DNA of 64,000 nucleotides from Clostridium sp. AM49-4BH (GTDB lineage: Bacteria > Bacillota > Clostridia > Lachnospirales > Lachnospiraceae): assembly GCF_003478335.1 (NCBI RefSeq), contig NZ_QUFB01000004.1, forward strand, positions 1-64,000, in the 5' to 3' direction. The translations under genes were made by a program, and so were the position numbers. Below the pieces are notes generated by a model, which was not told the DNA's origin, searched no databases, and saw nothing but the letters and a program-made list of their open reading frames with translations. Position 1 is the first letter of the stretch, and the number at the start of each line of letters is the position of its first letter. Shown in pieces: positions 44,962 through 53,686 of the stretch.

Positions 44962-45369
44962 ATGTTGACATCATTAGCGTTTATTTTTCTGGTAGGACTG
45001 GCGATGGGATCCATCTGCCAAAAGTTAAAGCTGCCAAGGATCATTGGCATGCTTGTAACGGGTATCGTATTAGGACCGTATATTTTGGATCTGTTAGACC
45101 CATCAATTTTGGGAATCTCAGCGGATCTGCGCAAGATGGCTTTGATCATTATTTTGTTGAAGGCAGGACTGTCATTAGATCTGGCGGATCTTAAGAAAGC
45201 GGGGCGTTCGGCAGTAATGATGGCGTTTGTGCCGGCATCTTTTGAAATCGTCGGGTATATCGTATTTGCGCCGATGATCTTAGGCGTGAGCAGAGTGGAG
45301 GCGGCTGTGATGGGAGCAGTGCTTGGAGCGGTATCACCAGCGTGGTTGTGCCAAGAATGGTTAGCCTGA
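44962..45369 (+). CDS. Cation:proton antiporter, N-terminal part (frameshifted)
   Basis: CPA-type (NhaP/KefB-like) antiporter: hydrophobic segments starting with F-L-V-G-L-A-M-G-S and P-R-I-I-G-M-L-V-T-G. Near 45342 a G is missing: G-A-V-S-P-A should continue V-V-V-P-R-M-V in the next frame. The tail shown here (W-L-C-Q-E-W-L-A) is artefact. Read as one gene 44962-46157. Confidence 0.85.
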   Translation: MLTSLAFIFLVGLAMGSICQKLKLPRIIGMLVTGIVLGPYILDLLDPSILGISADLRKMALIIILLKAGLSLDLADLKKAGRSAVMMAFVPASFEIVGYIVFAPMILGVSRVEAAVMGAVLGAVSPAWLCQEWLA

Positions 45370-46157
45370 TGGAGAAGAAATACGGAACAACAAAAGCGAT
45401 ACCACAGATGATCCTAGCAGGGGCATCTTGTGATGATATTTTTGTGATCGTGCTTTTTACGACCTTCTTAAGCATGGCGCAGGGTGGCAGTGCTCATGTA
45501 ATGGACTTCGTTAATATACCGATATCTATTGTTTTAGGCGTATTACTGGGCGCTGTAGTCGGTTATGCCTTGTATTTGTTTTTTGAAACAGTGTATGCGA
45601 GAAAACACTGTGTACGCAACAGTATGAAAGTTATTATTGTACTGGGATTTTCCTTCCTGTTGATCGCTATCGAAGGATGGCTGGAAGGAAAAGTGTCGGT
45701 ATCCGGTCTGCTGGCAGTTGTCAGCATGGCGTGCGTCTTGAAGTTCAAAAGTACCGAATTTGTATCCAAAAGATTATCCGAAAAATTTGGCAAGCTCTGG
45801 CTTGCAGCGGAAGTTGTGTTGTTTGTGCTTGTCGGTGCGGCAGTGGACATTCGTTATACGCTGAGTGCCGGACTGGCGGCGGTACTGATGATTGCGGTGG
45901 CACTTGTCTGTCGTGCAGTTGGTGTGCTCCTTTGCGTTACAGGGACACAGCTTTCTTGGAAAGAGCGAATCTTTTGCGTGATCGCCTATCTGCCTAAGGC
46001 AACTGTGCAGGCAGCAATTGGTTCGGTGCCTCTGTCTGCAGGACTTCCTTGCGGCAAGATCATTTTGTCCGTAGCGGTGCTCGCCATTATCATTACGGCA
46101 CCGATCGGAGCAATCGGCATTGACTGCAGTTACAAAACGTTATTAGAAAAAAATTAG
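45342..46157 (+). CDS. Cation:proton antiporter, C-terminal part (frameshifted)
   Basis: Continues the antiporter with the ion-binding region G-A-S-C-D-D-I-F-V-I (two Asp, as in the active site of Na+/H+ and K+/H+ exchangers) and further helices. No C-terminal RCK domain. It exchanges Na+ or K+ for protons. The combined protein would be about 398 residues, normal for the family. Confidence 0.85.
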   Translation: MVVPRMVSLMEKKYGTTKAIPQMILAGASCDDIFVIVLFTTFLSMAQGGSAHVMDFVNIPISIVLGVLLGAVVGYALYLFFETVYARKHCVRNSMKVIIVLGFSFLLIAIEGWLEGKVSVSGLLAVVSMACVLKFKSTEFVSKRLSEKFGKLWLAAEVVLFVLVGAAVDIRYTLSAGLAAVLMIAVALVCRAVGVLLCVTGTQLSWKERIFCVIAYLPKATVQAAIGSVPLSAGLPCGKIILSVAVLAIIITAPIGAIGIDCSYKTLLEKN

Positions 46158-46281
46158 GATTTGGTGTGTGTAGTACGATAGGTCTGGATCTAGACGGTTA
46201 TATCGGGAACATGGACATTTTCACAGGAATTGATTATAATAATAACATTAGAAACAATAATGCTATACGGAGGACAAGCAG

Positions 46282-46677
46282 ATGTGCGATACGATACAAG
46301 AAAAATGCGAGAAGGCAGTAGCAAAAAAACATAGCGGTTATAATTGTGCGCAGGCGGTTGCCTGCACTTTTTGCGAAGAGGCAGGCTTAGATGATGAAAC
46401 AATGAGAAACCTCATGCAGGGGTTTGGTGCGGGGCTGGCAACGATGGAAGGAAATTGCGGTGCGATCGCCGGAGCGGTAGCGGCAGCAGGAATGATCAAT
46501 AAGGATCAGATGAACACTTTTCAGGATGCGCGTTTGATTATGCAGCAGTTTATGGAGCAGAATGGAACGGTTATCTGCAAAGAACTGAAAGGAATAGAAA
46601 CAGGACATGTGGTCCGCGACTGTGATGACTGCGTCAGAGATGCGGTTCGCTTTTTGGAGGAAGCATTACAGAAATGA
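46282..46677 (+). CDS. C_GCAxxG_C_C family (redox-active Cys) protein
   Basis: 131 residues. The family signature is present: N-C-A-Q-A near residue 24, then C-G-A-I-A-G-A near 62, and C-D-D-C near 113. Proteins of this kind are small and possibly redox- or metal-binding; function unproven. Its last 54 bp are repeated 1.5 kb downstream before the EamA gene (see repeat). Confidence 0.85.
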   Translation: MCDTIQEKCEKAVAKKHSGYNCAQAVACTFCEEAGLDDETMRNLMQGFGAGLATMEGNCGAIAGAVAAAGMINKDQMNTFQDARLIMQQFMEQNGTVICKELKGIETGHVVRDCDDCVRDAVRFLEEALQK

Positions 46678-46861
46678 TCGCTTATTATAATAGGCAATGA
46701 TAGTTGGAAGAATGGTTAAAAAGAATTTGTATAGATGGTAAAAATATGGATTGGCTGGCTTATGTAGAGGTGTTTAAAGTTTTATTGAAATTATGTATAA
46801 TTTTGCCTATAATAGGGGAAGATAATGCGCAAGATAATGCGCAAGATAATGGAGGGCATTT

Positions 46862-47854
46862 ATGGAAAAATATCAACCACCATATACGATTACCAACCAA
46901 ATGTTATCATATGTAGCATCGATTTCAGAAAAAATAGGGCGTATTACACTGATCAGTAATATGGAAAAAAAGCCTCATCTTAGGAAGAATAATCGAATTA
47001 AGTCCATTCATTCTTCTTTAAGGATTGAGGCTAATTCGCTTACCTTGAATCAAGTGAGAGATGTTATTAATGGTAAAATAGTGTTAGGGGAACAAAGAGA
47101 GATACAAGAAGTTAAAAATGCCTATTGTGCTTATGGAAAGATAGCAGAAATTAATCCTTATAGTATTCGGGATTTGAAAAAGTATCATGGAATTATGACA
47201 AAATATCTCGAAGAACAATCGGGAGATTTTCGTAGAGGGGAAGAAGGTGTATTTCATGGTGATGAGTGTATTTTTATGGCACCTCCGGCACAGTATGTCC
47301 CACAGTTGATGGAAGAACTTTTTGCATGGATGAAGGAGGTAGCGAGAGAAATACATCCACTGATTCTTAGCAGCATATTTCATTATGAGTTTGTATTTAT
47401 CCACCCGTTTTCAGATGGAAATGGTCGAATGGCAAGGCTATGGCATACGGCAATTCTCTATCGATGGAAACCAATATTTGAGTATATTCCGATTGAAAGT
47501 CAGATTGAAAAATTTCAGGATGATTATTATGAGGCAATAGCAAAATGTCATGTTGCTGGAGAATCTACCCTGTTTATTGAATTTATGCTCGCACAGGTTG
47601 ATAAAATTTTGGATGAGATAACTGTTCAGGTTGATGAAGACAATGAACAGCTTACTGAATATATTAAGAAACTACTTGGAGTTATGGAATATGATGTTCC
47701 CTATACAAGTAATACGCTTATGGAAAAGCTAGGTTTGAAATCTAGAGAAGGTTTTCGCAAAAATTATTTGCGACCGGCATTGGATTTGCAGATGATTGAA
47801 ATGACCATCCCGGACAAACCGAATAGCAGAAACCAGAGATATAGAAAGGTTTGA
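46862..47854 (+). CDS. Fic family AMP-transferase
   Basis: 330 residues. Catalytic motif I-H-P-F-S-D-G-N-G-R-M-A-R (HPFxxGNGR) is intact. An N-terminal S-L-R-I-E-A-N stretch fits the inhibitory helix of class II Fic proteins, in which the Glu blocks the ATP site. The C-terminal part has a winged-helix-like domain. Such enzymes add AMP to protein hydroxyls. The lack of a separate antitoxin fits self-inhibition. It lies in a segment bounded by direct repeats, a sign of transfer. Confidence 0.9.
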   Translation: MEKYQPPYTITNQMLSYVASISEKIGRITLISNMEKKPHLRKNNRIKSIHSSLRIEANSLTLNQVRDVINGKIVLGEQREIQEVKNAYCAYGKIAEINPYSIRDLKKYHGIMTKYLEEQSGDFRRGEEGVFHGDECIFMAPPAQYVPQLMEELFAWMKEVAREIHPLILSSIFHYEFVFIHPFSDGNGRMARLWHTAILYRWKPIFEYIPIESQIEKFQDDYYEAIAKCHVAGESTLFIEFMLAQVDKILDEITVQVDEDNEQLTEYIKKLLGVMEYDVPYTSNTLMEKLGLKSREGFRKNYLRPALDLQMIEMTIPDKPNSRNQRYRKV

Positions 47855-47918
47855 ACTGTAGGTGGAATGAAATGGTGCAGTGCCAGAAATGTGATCACCA
47901 CAGATAAGGAGAGAAACA

Positions 47919-48064
47919 ATGCTTAGATACACAGAAGAAATGATCGCAGAATGAAGATGTTAGACCGCATTACGGATGAACGATTGATGCCGATTGTTGG
48001 ACAACTTCAAAAATATAGAACGGCAGGTTATCAGGAAGGATTGGCATGGGATGAATTTGTTTGA
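47919..48064 (+). CDS. Short conserved-looking gene with one-base deletion
   Basis: ATG at 47919 after AAGGAGAG. It encodes MLRYTEEMIAE, then a stop; one extra A at 47950-47951 would continue M-K-M-L-D-R-I-T-D-E-R-L and onwards to TGA at 48062-48064, a protein of about 48 residues. The clean ribosome site and natural ending suggest a real small gene. No family recognised. It sits inside the inserted Fic segment and could act with Fic. Confidence 0.45.
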
Positions 48065-48201
48065 CAAGTATTTTTCTTTGTATATAAGATAGAGATGTTT
48101 ACTATGCGCGTAGAGAATAGCGGTTCGCAATTGTGATGACTGTGTTAGAGATGCGGTTCGCTTTTTGGAGGAAGCATTACAGAAAGGAATGTGATTTTAT
48201 C

Positions 48202-49065
48202 ATGTGGTTATTGTATGCGGTAGGTTCTTCCTTTTTTGCAGGAATTACATCTATTCTTGCAAAGTGTGGAATTAAGAAAACGGATTCCGATGTAGCAACC
48301 GCGATCCGTACGATTGTAGTCTTGTTATTTTCGTGGCTGATGGTTTTGATCACCGGGACGAGTGGTCAGATCACACAGATCAGTGGCAAGACATTTTCGT
48401 TTTTGGTACTTTCGGGATTAGCGACCGGAGCCTCTTGGCTGTGCTATTTTCATGCATTACAAAAGGGTGACATCAATAAAGTTGTGCCGATTGATAAAAG
48501 CAGCACCGTATTGACGATCTTGTTAGCGCTTATTTTTCTGCATGAGGGCATTACCGTTCCTAAGATCATTTCTGTTGTATTGATCGGTGTGGGTACTTTG
48601 TTGATGATCGATAAAAAGCAGGATAGTAAGGCGCAGACTGCAGGCAAAGAATGGATGATTTATGCGGTGTTATCAGCAGTATTTGCAAGTCTTACTGCCA
48701 TTTTGGGCAAAGTCGGCATAGAAGGTGTAGATTCTAATCTTGGAACGGCAATCCGTACAACGGTCGTGCTCGTTATGGCTTGGCTAATGGTCGTGGTTAA
48801 AGGGAAATGGAAGCAGGTCAAGACGGTCGAAAAAAAGGAACTTGCCTTCGTGATGTTATCGGGACTGGCGACCGGAGCCTCTTGGCTGTGCTATTACCGC
48901 GCACTTCAGACAGGACAGGCAAGTGTTGTTGTACCGATTGACAAACTCAGCATTTTGGTGACGATCGCATTTTCATGGATCGTCTTTCGTGAAAAACTTT
49001 CCGGCAAAGCAGTGTTTGGGCTTATCGGCATTGTAGCGGGAACACTGTGGCTGGCATTATTGTAG
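48202..49065 (+). CDS. EamA/DMT family transporter
   Basis: 287 residues, ten membrane helices in two repeated EamA halves; L-S-G-L-A-T-G-A-S-W-L-C-Y occurs in both. Members export metabolites or take up small molecules; substrate unknown. Start 48202 (M-W-L-L-Y) is chosen over upstream start codons inside the repeated fragment of the C_GCAxxG gene. Confidence 0.87.
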   Translation: MWLLYAVGSSFFAGITSILAKCGIKKTDSDVATAIRTIVVLLFSWLMVLITGTSGQITQISGKTFSFLVLSGLATGASWLCYFHALQKGDINKVVPIDKSSTVLTILLALIFLHEGITVPKIISVVLIGVGTLLMIDKKQDSKAQTAGKEWMIYAVLSAVFASLTAILGKVGIEGVDSNLGTAIRTTVVLVMAWLMVVVKGKWKQVKTVEKKELAFVMLSGLATGASWLCYYRALQTGQASVVVPIDKLSILVTIAFSWIVFREKLSGKAVFGLIGIVAGTLWLALL

Positions 49066-49094
49066 GAGGCTTTAGGAGGAGTTTTAGAATCAAT

Positions 49095-49385
49095 ATGAGT
49101 GATCCAATTGCAAGTTTAACAAGGAGAGAATGGTGGGTGTGGATCTGTTCGTTGGTAGTGATCGTTATGGCAAATATTTTTCCTGGGGATTTTGATCTTC
49201 TCACATTAATTGCATCATGCATAGGAGTTACCTCTCTTGTCTTGGCAGCAAAAGGAAATGTGTGGTCGCAGATTTTGATGATCATATTTAGTATTCTTTA
49301 TGGTATCATTTCTTGGCAATTCCGTTACTGGGGGGAAATGATCACCTATCTGGGAATGACGATGCCGATGGCTATTCTTTTATGA
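49095..49385 (+). pseudogene. PnuC-like transporter, truncated
   Basis: 97 residues with three to four helices: T-R-R-E-W-W-V-W-I, K-G-N-V-W-S-Q, Q-F-R-Y-W-G-E-M-I-T-Y-L-G-M-T. These match the first half of PnuC (nicotinamide riboside transport), whose normal length is about 200 or more. The gene stops right after G-M-T-M-P-M-A-I-L-L. A T-run at the stop (ctttta) could be another one-base deletion, but the frame that would follow ends soon, so it is truncated either way. Confidence 0.5.
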
Positions 49386-49513
49386 TGTCTATGGTTTTAT
49401 CAGTTGGAAGAAAAGAGAACGGGAAATCACCGTTTAGATTGTAAAAAAAGACAAGAAATGGTATGCTATAAATGTTTTGATTTGGACGAACAAGAAAGGA
49501 ATGGTGAATTATT

Positions 49514-49975
49514 ATGGAGAGAATAACAAGTTTTACGATAGATCATGATGTATTGGTTCCGGGCTTTTACATTTCCAGAAAAGATGGAGATATTACAACC
49601 TATGATCTTAGAACGAGAAGACCGAACAAAGGAGATTATATGAGCAATGCGGATATGCATTCTGTAGAGCACATGTTTGCAACTTATATCCGCAATTCGG
49701 AAATCGCCGATTCGGTTATTTACTTTGGACCGATGGGATGTCAGACCGGATTTTATCTGCTGGTCAGAGAAGTAGAACCTAAGAAAGTTTTTCAGATCAC
49801 GAAAGAGGTGTTATCTCAGATCATTGCTCATGAAGGAGAGGTATTTGGAGCATCTGCGGCAGAGTGTGGTCATTATGAGAACCTTGATCTGGAGATCGCA
49901 AAGGAAGAGTGCAGAACTTATCTTGCTGTTTTGGAAAAACAGACTAACATGGAATTTTCATATCCAACAAAATAA
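49514..49975 (+). CDS. luxS: S-ribosylhomocysteine lyase (AI-2 synthase)
   Basis: 153 residues. Metal-binding H-S-V-E-H (HxxEH, near residue 53), M-G-C-Q-T-G-F-Y with the catalytic Cys, and E-C-G-H-Y-E-N with the third metal ligand region are all present. Cleaves S-ribosylhomocysteine to homocysteine and the AI-2 precursor. The mtnN gene, which makes its substrate from SAH, follows 72 bp later in the same direction. Confidence 0.96.
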   Translation: MERITSFTIDHDVLVPGFYISRKDGDITTYDLRTRRPNKGDYMSNADMHSVEHMFATYIRNSEIADSVIYFGPMGCQTGFYLLVREVEPKKVFQITKEVLSQIIAHEGEVFGASAAECGHYENLDLEIAKEECRTYLAVLEKQTNMEFSYPTK

Positions 49976-50047
49976 ATACGGTAAATTTGCGCTTGCGGCA
50001 AAGTGATAAAGCGCCTGCAAGTGTGCGAATGAAGAAAGGAATATACG

Positions 50048-50740
50048 ATGAGAATAGGTGTGATCGGTGCCATGCAGATTGAGATCGACAATCTGAAGAA
50101 GTCACTGGAAAATAGTACAACAGAGGAAATCAGCAGTGTTCAATTTGTCAAGGGTAATATTGGAGAGGTAGAGGTAGTTGCTGCAGTGTCCGGCGTAGGA
50201 AAAGTGTTTGCGGCAATCTGTACGGAAGCCATGATATTAAAATATCAGGTGGATATGGTGGTCAATATTGGTGTTGCCGGAACGCTGTGCAAGGAACTGG
50301 GCGTGATGGATGTTGCGTTAGCAAGTCAGGTGGTACAGCATGATATGAATACTTCTGCTTTGGGAGATGATATTGGTTTGCTTTCCGGAATCAACCAGAT
50401 TTATATTCCAAGTGATGAGAAGATGACGGCATTGATGGAACAATGTATTGCAGAAAAAGAAATTCATTACAAGGTAGGAACCATCGCTACCGGAGATCTG
50501 TTTATGCAGGGAGAACGGCAGAAAGAGAAACTTCATCAGCGATTTGATGCGATCGCGGCAGAGATGGAAGGTGGCAGCATTGGTCATGTTTGCTATATGA
50601 ACCATGTCCCATTTACCGTACTTCGCACAATCTCCGATGGTGAGGGCGGAGCGATGGATTATGCTCAGTTTGCCAGGAAGGCAGCTAAATTGGGCATCGA
50701 GATCGTTATTGAGTTTATTAAGAAAATTATTATTTCATAA
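50048..50740 (+). CDS. mtnN: 5'-methylthioadenosine/S-adenosylhomocysteine nucleosidase
   Basis: 230 residues. Cleaves SAH and MTA, feeding LuxS. N-terminal I-G-V-I-G-A-M-Q-I-E, G-V-G-K-V in the active-site loop, F-D-A-I-A-A-E-M-E-G with catalytic Glu, and R-T-I-S-D-G with catalytic Asp are visible. Start after GAAAGGAATAT. Together with luxS forms the activated methyl recycling and AI-2 pathway. Confidence 0.95.
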   Translation: MRIGVIGAMQIEIDNLKKSLENSTTEEISSVQFVKGNIGEVEVVAAVSGVGKVFAAICTEAMILKYQVDMVVNIGVAGTLCKELGVMDVALASQVVQHDMNTSALGDDIGLLSGINQIYIPSDEKMTALMEQCIAEKEIHYKVGTIATGDLFMQGERQKEKLHQRFDAIAAEMEGGSIGHVCYMNHVPFTVLRTISDGEGGAMDYAQFARKAAKLGIEIVIEFIKKIIIS

Positions 50741-50799
50741 GGTGACGCGATGAATAAAATCAAGATGACCGAGGTGACGCAATGAATAAAATCAAGCTG
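50741..50799 (+). repeat. Duplicated start region of the PfkB gene, making a tiny upstream frame
   Basis: gtgacgc-ATG-AATAAAATCAAG occurs at 50742 and again 32 bp later. The first copy opens MNKIKMTEVTQ and ends in a TGA at 50783-50785 that overlaps the real ATG at 50782. Ribosomes leaving the short frame could re-start on the kinase gene. Confidence 0.75.
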
Positions 50800-51585
50800 A
50801 CTGCACTTCCATGTATATGTGTAGATGTTTTTGATGGGATTGAAATGATCAGACCGGGCGGAGAAGCGTTAAATTTTGCTGTTCATGCTTCACGTTTTAC
50901 GAATATAGATGTTACGCTTCTTGGTGTTATCGGAAAAGATAAATATGCAGAAGTGATAATGGATTCAATAGCAAAATTTGCTATTGATAAAAAACATATA
51001 CGGATTGATGAAAGGCATCAGACTGCAAATAATATGACGTATCTTACGGAATCAGGCGATAGGTATTATAAAGATGATTCTTGGAATGGTAGTATTCTCG
51101 ATAATATCGTGCTGAATGATGACGAAATCAAAATCTTATCAGAATCCGATGTGGTATTTGTTCATTTTTGGGCCTCGTGTCTTTCACAGGTAATCGAACT
51201 GAAAAAAACACATGGCTTTAAGCTTGTGGTGGATTTTGATGTATATAGAGATTTTGCTGATATGGAACGCTTTGCTCCGTATGTTGATTTCTTTATGATA
51301 AGCGGATCGGAAGAACTTCTGCCGATGTTTAGGGGGTTATCGAATAAATACAACTGCCTGTTCAATGTGTCACTTGCAGAACATGGAAGCGTTACATACT
51401 TTAATGGACAGGAATACAGAGTGCAGGCTGTAAAAGTTGAAAGCATAATAGATACCACAGGATGCGGCGACAGTTATCACGCCGGCTTTGTTTGTTCATA
51501 TATGCTTGAAAATGATATTAAAAAGGCAATGAATGTTGGATCTGAAATTGCAGCAGAAACCTTAAAACATTATGGTGGATTCTGA
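50782..51585 (+). CDS. PfkB family sugar kinase (fructoselysine 6-kinase-like)
   Basis: 267 residues. Ribokinase-like: P-G-G-E-A-L-N-F-A substrate motif near residue 25, and D-T-T-G-C-G-D-S-Y-H-A-G-F near residue 231 with the catalytic Asp. Overall look and length resemble FrlD kinases, which phosphorylate fructoselysine, but no deglycase gene (frlB) lies beside it, so substrate remains open. Starts in the second copy of the duplicated start region. Confidence 0.83.
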   Translation: MNKIKLTALPCICVDVFDGIEMIRPGGEALNFAVHASRFTNIDVTLLGVIGKDKYAEVIMDSIAKFAIDKKHIRIDERHQTANNMTYLTESGDRYYKDDSWNGSILDNIVLNDDEIKILSESDVVFVHFWASCLSQVIELKKTHGFKLVVDFDVYRDFADMERFAPYVDFFMISGSEELLPMFRGLSNKYNCLFNVSLAEHGSVTYFNGQEYRVQAVKVESIIDTTGCGDSYHAGFVCSYMLENDIKKAMNVGSEIAAETLKHYGGF

Positions 51586-51693
51586 ATTGCAAAATAGCTA
51601 TTGTTTTACTGACATAATAAGCAATATGTGACAACATGATAATTTTTGATGTGCGAAGATTGAGTTATATCAACAAGTAAAGGAGAACAGATT

Positions 51694-52158
51694 ATGAGCG
51701 AAAAATTTATCGTAAGAAAAGCAGAGAAAAATGATATAGCAGAGATACAAACACTGATAAAAGGTTTGGCAACATACGAGAAAAGACCTCAAGATATGAC
51801 AGCTTCCCAGGAAGATTTGTGCTACTGGATTTTTGAGAAGAAAATAGCAACAGTATTGATCGCGGAATATAACGAGGAGATCATCGGGTATGCTATTTAC
51901 TATCCTATATTTGGATCGTTTGCGGCAGAAGCAGGGGTTCACTTGGAAGATGTGCTTTTAAATGAGAAATATCGTCATTGTGGATTAGGAAGAAAGTTCT
52001 TTTCCAAAATAGAAGAATTTGTTAAGGAAGATGGATATTCAAAAATGGAATGGAGCTGTCTGGACTGGAATACACCGTCAATTCGTTTTTATGATAAAAT
52101 TGGTGCCACGCAAGAGCAAGGACGAGTATATTTTTCGTATAATTGTAAACAAATTTGA
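51694..52158 (+). CDS. GNAT family N-acetyltransferase
   Basis: 154 residues, single GNAT domain. Acetyl-CoA loop near 95-105 (R-H-C-G-L-G-R-K-F-F), preceded by the V-H-L-E-D-V-L-L-N strand. The pattern V-R-K-A-E-K-N-D-I-A-E-I and W-S-C-L-D-W-N resembles diamine (spermidine-type) acetyltransferases. AAGGAGAAC precedes the start. Confidence 0.85.
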   Translation: MSEKFIVRKAEKNDIAEIQTLIKGLATYEKRPQDMTASQEDLCYWIFEKKIATVLIAEYNEEIIGYAIYYPIFGSFAAEAGVHLEDVLLNEKYRHCGLGRKFFSKIEEFVKEDGYSKMEWSCLDWNTPSIRFYDKIGATQEQGRVYFSYNCKQI

Positions 52159-52240
52159 AATCGTATTGAAAAGATGAGATGTTATCAATGGTTGAATGAA
52201 AATGTAAAAAGTTAAAAAGTTATCAGTCGTGAAAATGATG

Positions 52241-52269
52241 TTGACATAGGCACTTTCATTTGATATTAT
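52241..52269 (+). promoter_or_regulatory. Sigma-A promoter of the Mn-riboswitch operon
   Basis: TTGACA at 52241 and TATTAT at 52264 with exactly 17 bp between, about 30 bp upstream of the riboswitch. Confidence 0.75.
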
Positions 52270-52294
52270 TTATCAAGTAACGAAAAGTAACGAA

Positions 52295-52460
52295 ATATTC
52301 CATGAGGGAGTAGTTGGCGCGAAAGTGTGATTTGTCAACATTCTGATTATAAACTGAGAGTATAATCTGGCAAATCTTAAATAATGAGACTCATGTATAT
52401 CGATTAACTGCTCGTGCAGAAAGCGCAGGTGGATAATTGATATACATGAGTCTTTTTAAT
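52295..52460 (+). promoter_or_regulatory. yybP-ykoY (manganese) riboswitch with terminator
   Basis: GGGAGTAG at 52306 and then GTCAACATTC, with AAACTGAGAG further on, match the two loops (L1 and L3) that bind Mn2+ in yybP-ykoY riboswitches. The expression platform is a perfect 15-bp hairpin, AGACTCATGTATATC (52387) with GATATACATGAGTCT (52439), followed by TTTTT. Both genes downstream belong to families that this riboswitch controls elsewhere. Mn binding should prevent the terminator. The rest of the gap to 52578 holds only the gene's ribosome site. Confidence 0.75.
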
Positions 52461-52578
52461 TTTATAGGAAATTGCTGTTATGTAGCGTGACAAAAGCAAA
52501 GCGCTGGCTTTGCCTTTTTGTTTCGGCATAGACTTCGGCTGACAACACTGCCTTGGGAAAGAGAAAAAGGAGAAGAAT

Positions 52579-53580
52579 ATGGAAAAATTGATTAATGACG
52601 CCCCATTTGTTCTTGTACTTGTGTTCCTTGTAATTGGTTTTACATTGTTGATCAAGGGTGCAGATCTATTCGTGGAAGGAAGTTCAAGCGTAGCCAAGAG
52701 ACTACATGTGCCATCTATTATTATCGGACTTACGATTGTAGCAATGGGGACATCGCTTCCGGAGACGGCGGTAAGTGTATCGGCTTCCCTTGTAGGCAAT
52801 AATGAGCTTGCAGTTAGTAATGTGGTTGGTTCCAATATCTTTAATCTGATGGTTGTTATCGGCGTATGTGCAATGTTAGCAACGGTTAATGTTGCTAAAG
52901 AAACCATAACGAGAGATATTCCGTTGTCATTGATCTGTGCCGGACTCTTGATGTTGTTTGGAAGTGTCGGAATTGGTGACAAATCAGATTTAACATTAGG
53001 ACGTTTTGACGGTGTGATTTTAATTGCTTTCTTTGCCGGCTATTTATTCTATATGGTTAAGATTGCATTAAAGGCAAGCAGAGAAGGCAAGAGCGTTGAG
53101 ATTGAAGGTGGATCTGATGAGGACATTAAGATTGTTTCTGTTCCGGTAAGTATAATATTTATTGTCGGTGGAGCGATCGCAATAGCATTTGGTGGAGATG
53201 TTACTGTAGATGCCGCATCGAGGATCGCAAGCGATCTCGGAATGAGCCAAACGCTTATCGGACTTACGATCGTTTCGATAGGAACATCGCTTCCGGAGCT
53301 GGTAACTTCTATTGTTGCAGCCAGAAAGAATGAAGTTGATATGGCACTCGGTAATGCGATAGGATCCAATATATTTAATATACTTATGGTGCTAGGTGTG
53401 GCTTCTGCAATCAGTCCGATCAGCATAATCAAAGAGAACATTATAGATATGTGCGTACTTATTGTGTTTACCGTGTGCGTATGGATATTTGCAGGGACTA
53501 AGAAAAAAATTGGGAAGATGGAAGGTTTCTGTATGGTTGCGTTTTATTTAGCGTATGCGGTGTACATCATAATAAGATGA
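52579..53580 (+). CDS. CaCA family cation/sodium (calcium or manganese) antiporter
   Basis: 333 residues, about ten helices, two inverted alpha repeats, each with the pattern G-L-T-I-V-x-x-G-T-S-L-P-E (ion-binding Ser/Glu). Resembles YrbG-type antiporters. It lies directly under the yybP-ykoY riboswitch and before a GDT1 protein, so it is likely to help remove excess Mn2+ (or Ca2+). AAAAAGGAGAAG precedes the start. Confidence 0.88.
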   Translation: MEKLINDAPFVLVLVFLVIGFTLLIKGADLFVEGSSSVAKRLHVPSIIIGLTIVAMGTSLPETAVSVSASLVGNNELAVSNVVGSNIFNLMVVIGVCAMLATVNVAKETITRDIPLSLICAGLLMLFGSVGIGDKSDLTLGRFDGVILIAFFAGYLFYMVKIALKASREGKSVEIEGGSDEDIKIVSVPVSIIFIVGGAIAIAFGGDVTVDAASRIASDLGMSQTLIGLTIVSIGTSLPELVTSIVAARKNEVDMALGNAIGSNIFNILMVLGVASAISPISIIKENIIDMCVLIVFTVCVWIFAGTKKKIGKMEGFCMVAFYLAYAVYIIIR

Positions 53581-53664
53581 TGTTAAGGGCAAAATGATCT
53601 TTGAACGAAACATTATAGTAAGATGATGTTGAGAGCAATATATTTTCGAACGAAACATTATTGG
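53573..53664. repeat. 46-bp imperfect tandem repeat spanning the CaCA stop
   Basis: taagatgatgtt and then cgaaacattat occur from 53573 and again from 53619. The first copy overlaps the stop codon of the antiporter. Confidence 0.7.
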
Positions 53665-53686
53665 AGATATATGAGGGATAAGACAA

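Larger units (their letters stand above)
46621..48185 (+). repeat. 54-bp direct repeats (46621-46674 and 48132-48185) bounding the Fic segment
   Basis: The 3' end of the C_GCAxxG gene (tgtgatgactgcgtcagaga and on) is copied at 48132-48185 with two base changes. The segment between, 46675-48131, holds the Fic gene and a short gene. The right copy runs into the EamA gene, suggesting that the C_GCAxxG gene was once directly before EamA and the Fic segment was inserted, duplicating this stretch. Confidence 0.85.

Noticed and set aside
49386..49513. SAM or SAH riboswitch before luxS
   Set aside because: No recognisable aptamer words in this short spacer.
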